Of a stretch of 64,000 bases of DNA, positions 17,901 through 26,500 are shown piece after piece. Positions within the stretch are counted from its first letter, which is position 1. The number at the start of each line of letters is the position of its first letter. Source of the stretch: Clostridiales bacterium 38-18 (GTDB taxonomy: Bacteria > Bacillota > Clostridia > Peptostreptococcales > Acidaminobacteraceae); assembly GCA_001897605.1 (NCBI GenBank), contig MKTL01000001.1, forward strand, positions 558,001 to 622,000, in the 5' to 3' direction. The position numbers and the translations under genes are program-made. A model generated the notes under the pieces. The model ran no database searches, was not told where the DNA came from, and saw only the letters and a program-made list of their open reading frames with translations.

Positions 17901-18071
17901 GAGTTTATTATTGAAAATGAAACGGGTTATCCAACCTACTCTGAAAAGATAGACATCGACTACTACATGGTCGATGGACAAAAGTTTGAGAGGGTTGAAG
18001 GCATACTTGCTGAAGCGATTCGAGATAGAATGGTCAATCAAGTGAGAATGGTATATAAAAAAATTGCTTAG
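14967..18071 (+). CDS. Large GH94-like glycoside phosphorylase, type 1 (beta-glucan phosphorylase candidate)
   Basis: About 1034 residues, no signal peptide, cytosolic. It belongs to the clan of glycoside phosphorylases with an N-terminal beta-sandwich and (alpha/alpha)6 barrel. Seen: [28 protein letters not shown] at the N-terminus, [13 protein letters not shown] near residue 369, and GWNDAMNG with Asp637 in the position of the GH94 general acid (the WND motif). At this length it is closer to the 1000-1150-residue oligoglucan phosphorylases (GH149, GH161, or 1,2-beta-oligoglucan phosphorylase of GH94) than to cellobiose phosphorylase of about 800. Family and linkage cannot be settled by eye. 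Start: TTG 14967 after GGGAGGT (14957-14963); ATG 14955 and TTG 14946 are alternatives with poorer sites. Confidence 0.75.
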   Translation: [1034 protein letters not shown]

Positions 18072-18079
18072 GAGGAAAC

Positions 18080-19441
18080 ATGAAAATTTCATCTATTAGG
18101 TCAGAAAAAAAGGATTTGAAGTATTGGGTGGAGCTACCCGAAAGAGAAACGGGTCTATATGATGCGAAACGACCAGTAATAGCAGTTAATTCTAAAATGA
18201 CCTATCAAGAATTTATGGGATTTGGAGGCGCATTTACTGAAGCAGCAGCATTCACGCTTTCTGAGGCACCTGAAACGGTTAGAGAAGAAGCGATTAATGC
18301 TTATTTTTCTAAAGAAAATGGACTTGGTTATGTCTTGGGAAGAGTTCATATCCATTCGTGTGACTTTGCGCTCTCAAATTATACCTATGTAGAAGAAGGG
18401 GATACTGAGCTCAAAACTTTTGATATTTCACATGAAGACAAATGGGTTATTCCGATGATCAAAGATGCAGAACGCGTCGCAGGTGAACCGATTAAGTTAT
18501 TGGCTTCGCCTTGGAGTCCACCTGCATTTATGAAAGACACTAAAGAAATGAACTATGGTGGAAGACTGCTTGAAGCTTATTATCAGCCTTGGGCAAATTA
18601 CTATGTCAAGTTTATTGAAGCTATGAAATCACGCAATATCGATATATGGGCAGTCAGTGTTCAAAATGAACCTTTGGCGACACAAACCTGGGATTCTTGT
18701 ATTTACACGGCTGAAGAAGAGCGAGATTTCGTAAAGCATCATTTGGGACCAACCTTAAAGGCAGCTTATCCGGATACTGAGATTATCATATGGGATCATA
18801 ACAGAGATGTCCTAGTGGAGCGTGGCTCTGTGGTTTTGGCAGATAAAGAAGCAGCAAAATACGTTTGGGGCACTGGCAATCACTGGTATGTAAGCGAGGC
18901 CTTCGAAAACCTAACGACACTTCATAACTTGTTTCCTGAAAAGCACATCCTGTTCACAGAAGGCTGTGTTGAATTAACGACCACATCTGAAAACGCAGTT
19001 CATAATGGCTACTTAGGTTCGTGGTCTAACTGTGAGCGTTATGGTAGAAATATCATCGGTGACTTTAATAACTGGAGTAGAGGCTGGATTGACTGGAACC
19101 TAGTTTTAAATGAATTAGGTGGTCCAAACCACGTTTATAATTATTGCGAAGCGCCGATTATGTATGATCGAAATAAGAAGTCATTAATCTACAACAATTC
19201 GTATTATTATATAGGACATTTTTCGAAATTTATAACAGTTGGCGCTAAACGATTAGAATTAAGCGTTTCTAAGAGTGATGTTTTTGCTGTTTCTTTTCAA
19301 AATCCAAACGGTGATATCGTTGTAGTTGCACAAAACGAAGGCTGGATTGCAGAAATGGCTCTTGTAGTGGATGGAGAAGGCGTCAATATAAATTTACCTG
19401 ACCATTCGATTACAACCTTCATATTGCAAGCCAATAAATAG
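18080..19441 (+). CDS. GH30-family glycoside hydrolase
   Basis: 453 residues, without signal peptide, so intracellular. Retaining GH30 enzyme: FMGFGGAFTEAAAFTL at the N-terminus, SPWSPPAFMKDT, acid/base Glu197 in VQNEP and nucleophile Glu294 in LFTEGC, with a C-terminal beta-sandwich. The GH30 family includes glucosylceramidase, beta-1,6-glucanase, beta-glucosidase and xylosidase/fucosidase. Adjacent to a putative beta-glucan phosphorylase, trimming of imported beta-linked gluco-oligosaccharides is the best guess. GGAGG lies 8 bp after the preceding stop, so the two are co-transcribed. Confidence 0.92.
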   Translation: MKISSIRSEKKDLKYWVELPERETGLYDAKRPVIAVNSKMTYQEFMGFGGAFTEAAAFTLSEAPETVREEAINAYFSKENGLGYVLGRVHIHSCDFALSNYTYVEEGDTELKTFDISHEDKWVIPMIKDAERVAGEPIKLLASPWSPPAFMKDTKEMNYGGRLLEAYYQPWANYYVKFIEAMKSRNIDIWAVSVQNEPLATQTWDSCIYTAEEERDFVKHHLGPTLKAAYPDTEIIIWDHNRDVLVERGSVVLADKEAAKYVWGTGNHWYVSEAFENLTTLHNLFPEKHILFTEGCVELTTTSENAVHNGYLGSWSNCERYGRNIIGDFNNWSRGWIDWNLVLNELGGPNHVYNYCEAPIMYDRNKKSLIYNNSYYYIGHFSKFITVGAKRLELSVSKSDVFAVSFQNPNGDIVVVAQNEGWIAEMALVVDGEGVNINLPDHSITTFILQANK

Positions 19442-19453
19442 AGTTAAAAATAT

Positions 19454-19469
19454 AAGGAATCGGTTTCGA
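19454..19469. promoter_or_regulatory. LacI half-operator after GH30
   Basis: GGTTTCGA within AATCGGTTTCGATT matches one arm of the operators at 14926 and 19793. It could be an auxiliary site for DNA looping; support is weak. Confidence 0.3.
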
Positions 19470-19623
19470 TTTTTAAGTTGATCTAAGTGTGATAGAATGA
19501 TTTCTGTGTTTTTCTGTTGTTTTTCGAAACGAAATTCATGATGTAGATAGACAAAAATATTTAGACGCAAATAAATAGCAGCAAACGAAATTTGGATTAA
19601 ATTCCCTTAAACAGCAGCTTTTT

Positions 19624-19653
19624 ACGAGTTGTTAAGACGAGTTAACAACTTGT
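19624..19653. other. 12-bp inverted repeat in the GH30 / binding-protein gap
   Basis: ACGAGTTGTTAA (19624-19635) and TTAACAACTTGT (19642-19653), one G-T pair, 6-nt loop, no T-run, so not an ordinary terminator. A weaker hairpin (TTATGTTC/GAACATAA, 19674-19698) followed by TATTTTTTAT may terminate the upstream transcript. The rest of the 435-bp gap holds the promoter and operators listed separately. Confidence 0.6.
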
Positions 19654-19792
19654 AAAACGTTGAAAAATAAGCGTTATGTTCGTGCAAATAGAACATAATA
19701 TTTTTTATCGGTACTATGTACTAAGAATTGTTCATATTCAACAATTTAACATAAGACCTATAATAAAATTTAAGGAGTGTACTAAAAAAGAC

Positions 19793-19822
19793 TTGCAACC
19801 GGTTTCGTAAATATGGTATATT
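19793..19822 (+). promoter_or_regulatory. Promoter and LacI operator of the first sugar importer
   Basis: TTGCAA (19793-19798), 18 bp, TATATT (19817-19822). The operator TTGCAACCGGTTTCGT (19793-19808) covers the -35 box and spacer; its right half GGTTTCGT matches the operator before phosphorylase 1 exactly. Confidence 0.65.
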
Positions 19823-19876
19823 GAGTTTACAACAGAGCCTAATGTTGATGAAACTAATTTCTATGGGGAGGATACG

Positions 19877-21445
19877 ATGAAGAATATTAAAAGACTTCTT
19901 GCTATTATGTTAGCAATGATGTTAGTAATTACTGGCTGTAGTAATGGATCAAAAGGAACCGAAACAAAAGAGGATGGCACAACTCAAAGTGTCGCAGTTG
20001 ATAGCTCTAAAGATTACTCTAAAGAAAAATTAGTTATTTGGTCATTTACTGATGAACTTGACACTGCTGGTGATATCCAACATTTCAAGGATATGTATAC
20101 AGCACCTGGCAAACCATTTGAAGGTTTAGAAGTAGAGTTCGTAGCAGTTTCTATCCAAGATGGGTATATGGATAAAATTCTACCTGCTTTAGAGTCTGGA
20201 AATGGTCCAGATGTATTTACTGGTGAGCTTGATCACATTAAACAATTTATCGAAGCTGGTTATTATGCAGATATCGAATCTATGATGGAAAGTGATCCTG
20301 ATGTAGACTTAGCTGCAGAAAAAGCAGATTACAAAGATTATATTTGGCAATCAGGTATTGACCCAGCAACTGGTAAGTTAGCTGCTCTTTCTTGGCAAGT
20401 AACACCAGGCGCGATCTTCTTCAAAGTTGACATGGCTGCTCAAGTTTGGGGCAATGAACCAGGCTTCCCAGCAGAAGGCTCAGCAGATTACAATACTGCA
20501 GTAACTAACTGGATGAATGAAAATAAATTCAATACAGTAGAAAATCTATTATTAGCTCAAAAGGAAGTTAAAGCTTCTAATCCAAGCTGGAGATTGTTCC
20601 CAGATGATCAATCGGTTAGACATTTTGCTGCTGGCACAAATGATCCTGCTAAATGGATAGATGAAAATGGCAAATTAAACCCTGCAAAAATAAAAGAACA
20701 AATCCCTTACATTAACATGGTAAAAGAAATGTATGGCGAAACCATCCAAGATTCTTTAACTGCTAATGCTGCTGAGTGGAGTGGTCCTTGGTACGATGCT
20801 ATGGACAAAGACTTAACAGATGCTGAAGGCAAAACTTGGGAAGTTATGGCATACTCAATGCCAACATGGGGCTTAAAATATATTATCGAACCAAATATGG
20901 AAAAAGTAGATGCAAACGGCAACACATTCCCTAAACCAGCTGAAGATGCTGATCAAGCAACTAAAGATGCTTATGCTGCAGCTGCATTTAAAGGAAACTG
21001 GGGAATGGCTTCTGGTCCTAACTCATATTTCTGGGGCGGTACTTACCTTGGTATCAACGCTGAATCAAAGCTTCCTGAAGTCGCATTTGGTTTCTTAAAA
21101 TCAATGCTATTTGACAAAGAACGTCTTGCTGAAAGACAAGCTGCTGACGGTGATATGTATTCAGTTGAATCTGTAATGGCACCAGTTATCGCAAATTATG
21201 AAGGCCGTCAATCACTTGGTGGCATGAACCACTTAAAAGTATTTAATGAAGAAGCAGCTAAAATTGATTTATCTAACGTAACGATTTACGATAGAGGATT
21301 AAATGATATGTTAGGCTTACACATTACAAACTACAAACAAGGTGCTGACGGTTATAGCTCAGTAGCTGATGTATTAACTGCATTCTACAAAGATGTTCAA
21401 GTAACTTATCCAGAAATTTATGTAGAAGGTTTACCAACTAACTAA
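19877..21445 (+). CDS. Sugar ABC transporter substrate-binding lipoprotein 1
   Basis: 522 residues. N-terminal signal peptide with lipobox VITGC (Cys21), so anchored on the outer face of the cytoplasmic membrane. The Ser/Thr/Lys linker is followed by a class-I-type extracellular solute-binding fold (family 1, carbohydrate), recognised by PGKPFEGLEVEFVAVSIQDGYMDKILPALESGNGPDVFTGE and Trp-rich ligand patches (WQVTPGA, NSYFWGGTYLG). GGGGAGG before ATG 19877. The ligand is probably an oligosaccharide attacked by the flanking phosphorylases and GH30. An extensive hairpin follows the stop, probably raising its level over the permeases. Codon use looks optimised, as expected for an abundant protein. 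Confidence 0.9.
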   Translation: MKNIKRLLAIMLAMMLVITGCSNGSKGTETKEDGTTQSVAVDSSKDYSKEKLVIWSFTDELDTAGDIQHFKDMYTAPGKPFEGLEVEFVAVSIQDGYMDKILPALESGNGPDVFTGELDHIKQFIEAGYYADIESMMESDPDVDLAAEKADYKDYIWQSGIDPATGKLAALSWQVTPGAIFFKVDMAAQVWGNEPGFPAEGSADYNTAVTNWMNENKFNTVENLLLAQKEVKASNPSWRLFPDDQSVRHFAAGTNDPAKWIDENGKLNPAKIKEQIPYINMVKEMYGETIQDSLTANAAEWSGPWYDAMDKDLTDAEGKTWEVMAYSMPTWGLKYIIEPNMEKVDANGNTFPKPAEDADQATKDAYAAAAFKGNWGMASGPNSYFWGGTYLGINAESKLPEVAFGFLKSMLFDKERLAERQAADGDMYSVESVMAPVIANYEGRQSLGGMNHLKVFNEEAAKIDLSNVTIYDRGLNDMLGLHITNYKQGADGYSSVADVLTAFYKDVQVTYPEIYVEGLPTN

Positions 21446-21476
21446 TTAATAACCTCCATACAACTTAAATTAAAAT

Positions 21477-21509
21477 ATACAAAAGTAGACATTATGTCTA
21501 CTTTTGTAT
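21477..21509 (+). other. 15-bp perfect stem-loop between binding protein and permease
   Basis: ATACAAAAGTAGACA / TGTCTACTTTTGTAT with a 3-nt loop (TTA), 32 bp after the stop codon, without a clean T-run after it. It would act as an mRNA stabiliser or partial terminator setting binding protein above permease. The second importer has the equivalent structure at 42645-42684. Confidence 0.8.
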
Positions 21510-21601
21510 GTCATTTGGCACAAACTTATTCAGCTAAACGATTTCTCAATTAAGTGAAAAGATTGTTTGAGCGTGTAGCAATCGAAAGGAAATGTATTAT
21601 A

Positions 21602-22567
21602 ATGAAAAAATTTAAAGACAAAATTGGGTACCTTTTTATATCGCCATTTTTTTTGGTCTTCTTGCTTTTCAATGCATATCCCATCTTCTTTACAATGTAT
21701 CTTTCAATGACAAATTATAAAGGTTATGGTAAAAAAATCTTTATTGGAGCAGATAACTTTAAATTGATATTTAAAGATCCTAATGTTGTTGATGCCTTTT
21801 TTAATACAATCAAGATTTGGGGTGTTAATATATTTTTTCAAATCTTTTTAGCTTTATTGTTGGTTATGGTTTTCTCTGACATACAGTATAAGTTTAAAGG
21901 TTTAAAATTTTTCAGAGTAATATTCTATTTACCAAATTTAATAGCTGCAGCAACCATTGCACTTATTTTCATGAAATTACTAGACAAGGATTATGGCGTC
22001 GTCAATCAAGTGTTATTCAGTGTTGGTTGGATTGATAAACCTATTGGATGGCTGACCAAACCAATAATTGCCCAGATGAGTGTGTCCAGTATACAGACCT
22101 GGATGTGGTTTGGTAACTCATTTATATTGTTTATGGCTTCCGTACAAGCGGTCAGCAAAGAGATTTTCGAAGCGGCTCGAATTGATGGTGCAGGAAGATT
22201 CCAAATACTAAAAAACATTACAATTCCATCGATTAAACCTATCCTAATGTATGTAATGATAACCGGTTTAATTGGCGGTTTACAATTATTCGATATCCCA
22301 TTTTTAATTACAGACGGTAAGGGATTCCCAGCGGGTAGCTTAAACACGATGATCGTCTATATTTACAACATGGCATTCGTTTATAAAAATTATGGCTATG
22401 CGTCAGCATTATCATTTGCATTATTCCTTGTTATATTAGCTTTTACCATTGTTTTCACATTGATTACCAACGGGAATGAACTAAGAGAGTTCTTTAATGG
22501 ACGTAAACAAAGAAAAGCTAGAAAGAAAGAATTAGCTAAAATGGAAGGAAGTGCAAAATATGAGTAG
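21602..22567 (+). CDS. Sugar ABC transporter permease 1A (MalF type)
   Basis: 321 residues with six predicted membrane segments; the first follows KDKIGYLFISPFF. The cytoplasmic EAA loop is clear: EAARIDGAGRFQILKNITIPSIKPIL, the site contacting the ATPase. ATG 21602 is preferred over upstream GTG 21554 because AAAGGAAA precedes it and the N-terminus KKFKDKIGYLF is typical. It overlaps the second permease by 8 bp. The transporter has no ATPase in its own cluster, so UgpC at 31986 is the likely partner. Confidence 0.92.
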   Translation: MKKFKDKIGYLFISPFFLVFLLFNAYPIFFTMYLSMTNYKGYGKKIFIGADNFKLIFKDPNVVDAFFNTIKIWGVNIFFQIFLALLLVMVFSDIQYKFKGLKFFRVIFYLPNLIAAATIALIFMKLLDKDYGVVNQVLFSVGWIDKPIGWLTKPIIAQMSVSSIQTWMWFGNSFILFMASVQAVSKEIFEAARIDGAGRFQILKNITIPSIKPILMYVMITGLIGGLQLFDIPFLITDGKGFPAGSLNTMIVYIYNMAFVYKNYGYASALSFALFLVILAFTIVFTLITNGNELREFFNGRKQRKARKKELAKMEGSAKYE

Positions 22568-23465
22568 TTTATTAAATACAGCTCCTACAGCTGATGTGAG
22601 TAAAAAAAGTAGAAAGCTCGAAAGTAAAATGAAACGAGATAAATGGATCGTCTATATTATCGTCTATGCTTTTTTAGCGTTTCTTGTTCTCGTATCAGTC
22701 GTTCCGTTTTGGATCGTTTTAATCAATGCAACAAGAGATGGCATGTCCATATCAACTCAAGGAATGAGCTTGCTACCGGGGAAAAGCCTAGTTGAAAACT
22801 ATAAGATTCTCACCAGCAATGCAGATGTTGTTCAAGGGTTTATAAATTCGTTGAAAATATCTGTTCTAGTCACAATACTTTCAGGCTACTTCTCAGCACT
22901 TACTGCATATGGCTTTCATATGTACAATTTTAGGGGGAAAAACTTTTTATTTGGAATTATCCTCATCTTTATGATGGTACCTAGCCAATTGGCATTCTTG
23001 GGATATGTTAAATGGATGACTCAGCTTGGACTTATGGATACACATGCTGCATTGATTATTCCATCCATAGCATCTATTGGTACTGTCTTTTTCCTACGCG
23101 CATATATTAGCTCTTCACTTAGCAAGGAATTGATTGAGTCGGCAAGAATTGATGGAGCAGGCGAACTATACATTTTTCATAGAATCGCATTGCCTTTAAT
23201 GGCACCAGGTGTTGCTACGATGTCTATTTTTACTTTTATTGGCTCATGGAACAATTATTTAAGTGCGAGAGTTATATTGAGTTCAAAAGGTAATGAAACT
23301 TTACCAATGGTTATTTCATCCTTGAAGGCTTTAAAAATTTGGCATCAAAATCAAGGCGCAATCTATTTAGGTTTTGCAATATCAATTATACCAATTGTTG
23401 TCGTATTCATATTTGCATCTAAGTATCTAATAGAAAATATTTCCGCTGGTGCTGTTAAGGGCTAG
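22560..23465 (+). CDS. Sugar ABC transporter permease 1B (MalG type)
   Basis: About 301 residues, six membrane segments, EAA loop ESARIDGAGELYIFHRIALPLMAPGV. The N-terminal 30 residues are hydrophilic and basic. ATG 22560 is preferred over GTG 22551 because GGAAGGAAG lies 8-10 bp before it. Forms the heterodimeric channel with the MalF-type partner. Followed after 38 bp by phosphorylase 2 in the same transcript. Confidence 0.92.
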   Translation: MSSLLNTAPTADVSKKSRKLESKMKRDKWIVYIIVYAFLAFLVLVSVVPFWIVLINATRDGMSISTQGMSLLPGKSLVENYKILTSNADVVQGFINSLKISVLVTILSGYFSALTAYGFHMYNFRGKNFLFGIILIFMMVPSQLAFLGYVKWMTQLGLMDTHAALIIPSIASIGTVFFLRAYISSSLSKELIESARIDGAGELYIFHRIALPLMAPGVATMSIFTFIGSWNNYLSARVILSSKGNETLPMVISSLKALKIWHQNQGAIYLGFAISIIPIVVVFIFASKYLIENISAGAVKG

Positions 23466-23503
23466 GGCAACAAATTTGATTCAGCTTTAAGGAAGGGAAT
23501 AAT

Positions 23504-26500
23504 ATGAAAGATACCAGCCTCTATTTAAGTGATTCTAGACTTTTCACAGATACAAAAGAGGTATTGTTTGAAACAGTAACATTAAAAAACGATACGTATT
23601 TTAAAATTGAGAATATTGACCAAATGGCTCCTTTTTTTATGACGATCGTCAGCGACGTTGATTTTTGGCTATTTGTGTCGAGTACTGGCGGAGTAACAGC
23701 AGGTCGTAAAAGCCCAGAAACAGCTTTGTTTCCTTATTATACGGATGATAAAATTCACGATAGTAAGGATACGACAGGTCCGGATGCGTGTTTTATGGTT
23801 ACTAAGCAGAAGAAAACGTTACTTTGGAAGCCTTTTAGTATACAGCAGCCAAACGTATATAAAACGACAAGAAATTTGTATAAAAACACCATTGGCAACA
23901 AGATTGTATTTGAAGAAGTCAATCACGATTTGGAATTGATTTATCGATATACTTGGTCGACAAGTAATAAGTACGGTCTGGTAAAAGAAAGTGAATTTAT
24001 AAATAACGCTACTGATAGGGTATCGATTAAAGTGCTAGATGGTATAAGAAATATTTTACCTTATGGTGTGGATGTGCTCGGTCAGATTTCTCGCAGCACA
24101 CTAATCGATGGTTACAAAAGAAGTGAACTCATTCAACCGTATGGACTTGGTATTTATGCACTCAGCTCGATTATCTCAGATAAGGCTGAACCAAGCGAAT
24201 CGCTTAAAGCGACTGTAGCTTGGTCCGTTGGAATCGAGACGCCTGTATATTTACTTTCAGAGCAGCAGACGAAGGATTTTATCTCTCACCAGCATTTACA
24301 AACTGAACTGGATGTGAAGGGGAGAAGGGGTGCTTATTACATTGTAGGTGAATTTAACCTTGCATCGAACGAAACGAGAGAATGGTTAATCGTAGCTGAT
24401 TTAAATCAAACCGCTTCTAAAATTGAAGTGCTGATTGATAAGTTAAACGCGCCTAGCAAGCTTTTGCAAGAACTAAAAGATGACATCGAACTTGGTTGTA
24501 AAAACCTTAGAGAGTTAGTTTTTGATGCAGATGGCTTCCAAGCAACTGCAAATACAAAAGTCGCTAATAGACATTTTTCCAACACACTCTATAACATTAT
24601 GAGAGGTGGTATTTATGCGGATGACTACAGAATTACGACCTCTGATTTTATTGAATTTGTAAGTAATTGGAACAAGTTAGCTTTAGAAGACAATCAAGCT
24701 TTTCTATCACAGTTGACGCCGGAGGAAGATTATTTTGAGCTTGTAGAACGCGTCGACGGAAATGCCAGTAAGGATTTGTCAAGATTGGTTAGAGAGTATT
24801 TACCTTTGACCTACTCGAGAAGACATGGCGACCCTAGTAGACCCTGGAACAAATTTAACATCGATATTGCCAAACCAAATGGTGAAAAGAACCTTAATTT
24901 TGAAGGTAATTGGAGAGACATATTCCAAAACTGGGAAGCCCTATCGCTGTCCTACCCAGGCTACATTGAAGGGATCATAACTAAATTTGTAAACGCGTCT
25001 ACAGCAGATGGGTATAATCCATATCGTATTACTAAGCAGGGTGTGGATTGGGAGGTTTTAGACTCTGCAGATCCATGGTCCAATATAGGCTATTGGGGCG
25101 ATCATCAAGTGATTTATCTGTTAAAATTGCTTGAGCTTTCAAAACGCTATCATCCAGATAAGCTTAATACACTTTTAGACAAAGAAATATTCGTTTACGC
25201 GAATGTTCCTTATCGTATAAAAGGTCTTGATGACTTAATTAAGGATCCTAAAAATACTATTTTATTTGATAAGCAGCTTGCGAAACAGATTGATAATAGG
25301 GTAGAGACAGTTGGTGCAGACGGTAAGCTCATGCATTGTGACGAATCTCTTTATCATGTTAACCTGATGGAAAAACTGCTAGTTGTTGCTTTAGTAAAGC
25401 TGACAAACTTCATTCCTAGAGGCGGAATTTGGATGAATACCCAACGTCCAGAATGGAACGATGCAAATAATGCCCTGGTGGGAAATGGTGTTTCTATGGT
25501 GACACTATATTACCTTTATCGTTATCTCAGTTTTCTCGAAAAAATACTTGAAGACATTCATCATGAGATCATTCTATCAAAAGAAGTCGCAGAAATGTTT
25601 TTGGGGGTTGACGGTATCTTTGATGGCCTAAAGCATGCTCTTAGTGCCATATCAAATGAGAGTACATTTGTGATTGTTAAACAGCTTGGCTTTGTTGGCG
25701 AAACCTATCGAGGTAAAATTTACGCGCATGGCTTTACTGGTGATAAAGCAACTATTGGTATCAAACAGCTTAGAAGCTTCGTGAAAAACGCAAAAATGAT
25801 ATTAATGGATTCTATAGTAGCAAACAAGCGTGAAGATAATTTATATCATGCCTACAATCTTGTGAAGTTCGGATCAAATTCATGTCAAATCTCTCATCTT
25901 TATGAGATGCTTGAAGGGCAGGTAGCTGTATTGAGTTCTGGTGCTTTGAATGCACAAGAGTCTATCGAAGTCCTAAAGGCGCTAAAGAGTAGTCAAATTT
26001 ACCGAGAAGATCAAAACAGCTATATGCTTTATCCCAATAGACAACTACCTAAGTTCTTGGAGAAGAATATAATTCCTGAAGCTTCTGTTATGGGCTCGAG
26101 CGTGTTAAGAACTGAACTTGAAAAAGGCTTGACGAGATTTATTGAGAAAAGTATTTTTGGCAAATACCACTTTAATGGTGATTTTAGGAATGGCATAGAA
26201 ATTGCCAATGCGATAATTGAAACTGGAGAATATACCCTAGAGGAGGCTCGTGAGGTTGGTGAGCTTTATTCTGAGCTATTTGATCATCACTCATATACAG
26301 GTCGATCTGGAACCTTCTACAAATATGAGGGGTTAGGCTGTATTTACTGGCACATGGTCTCTAAGCTTGTTCTTGCAGTTCAGGAAACTCATGAGGCTGC
26401 ATTTGAAATATCACCATATAGCGATGAAGCAAGGCTGCTATCAGATTACTTCCACGAGACAAAGGCGGGTATAGGAGTGGACAAAACCCCAGTTCAATAT

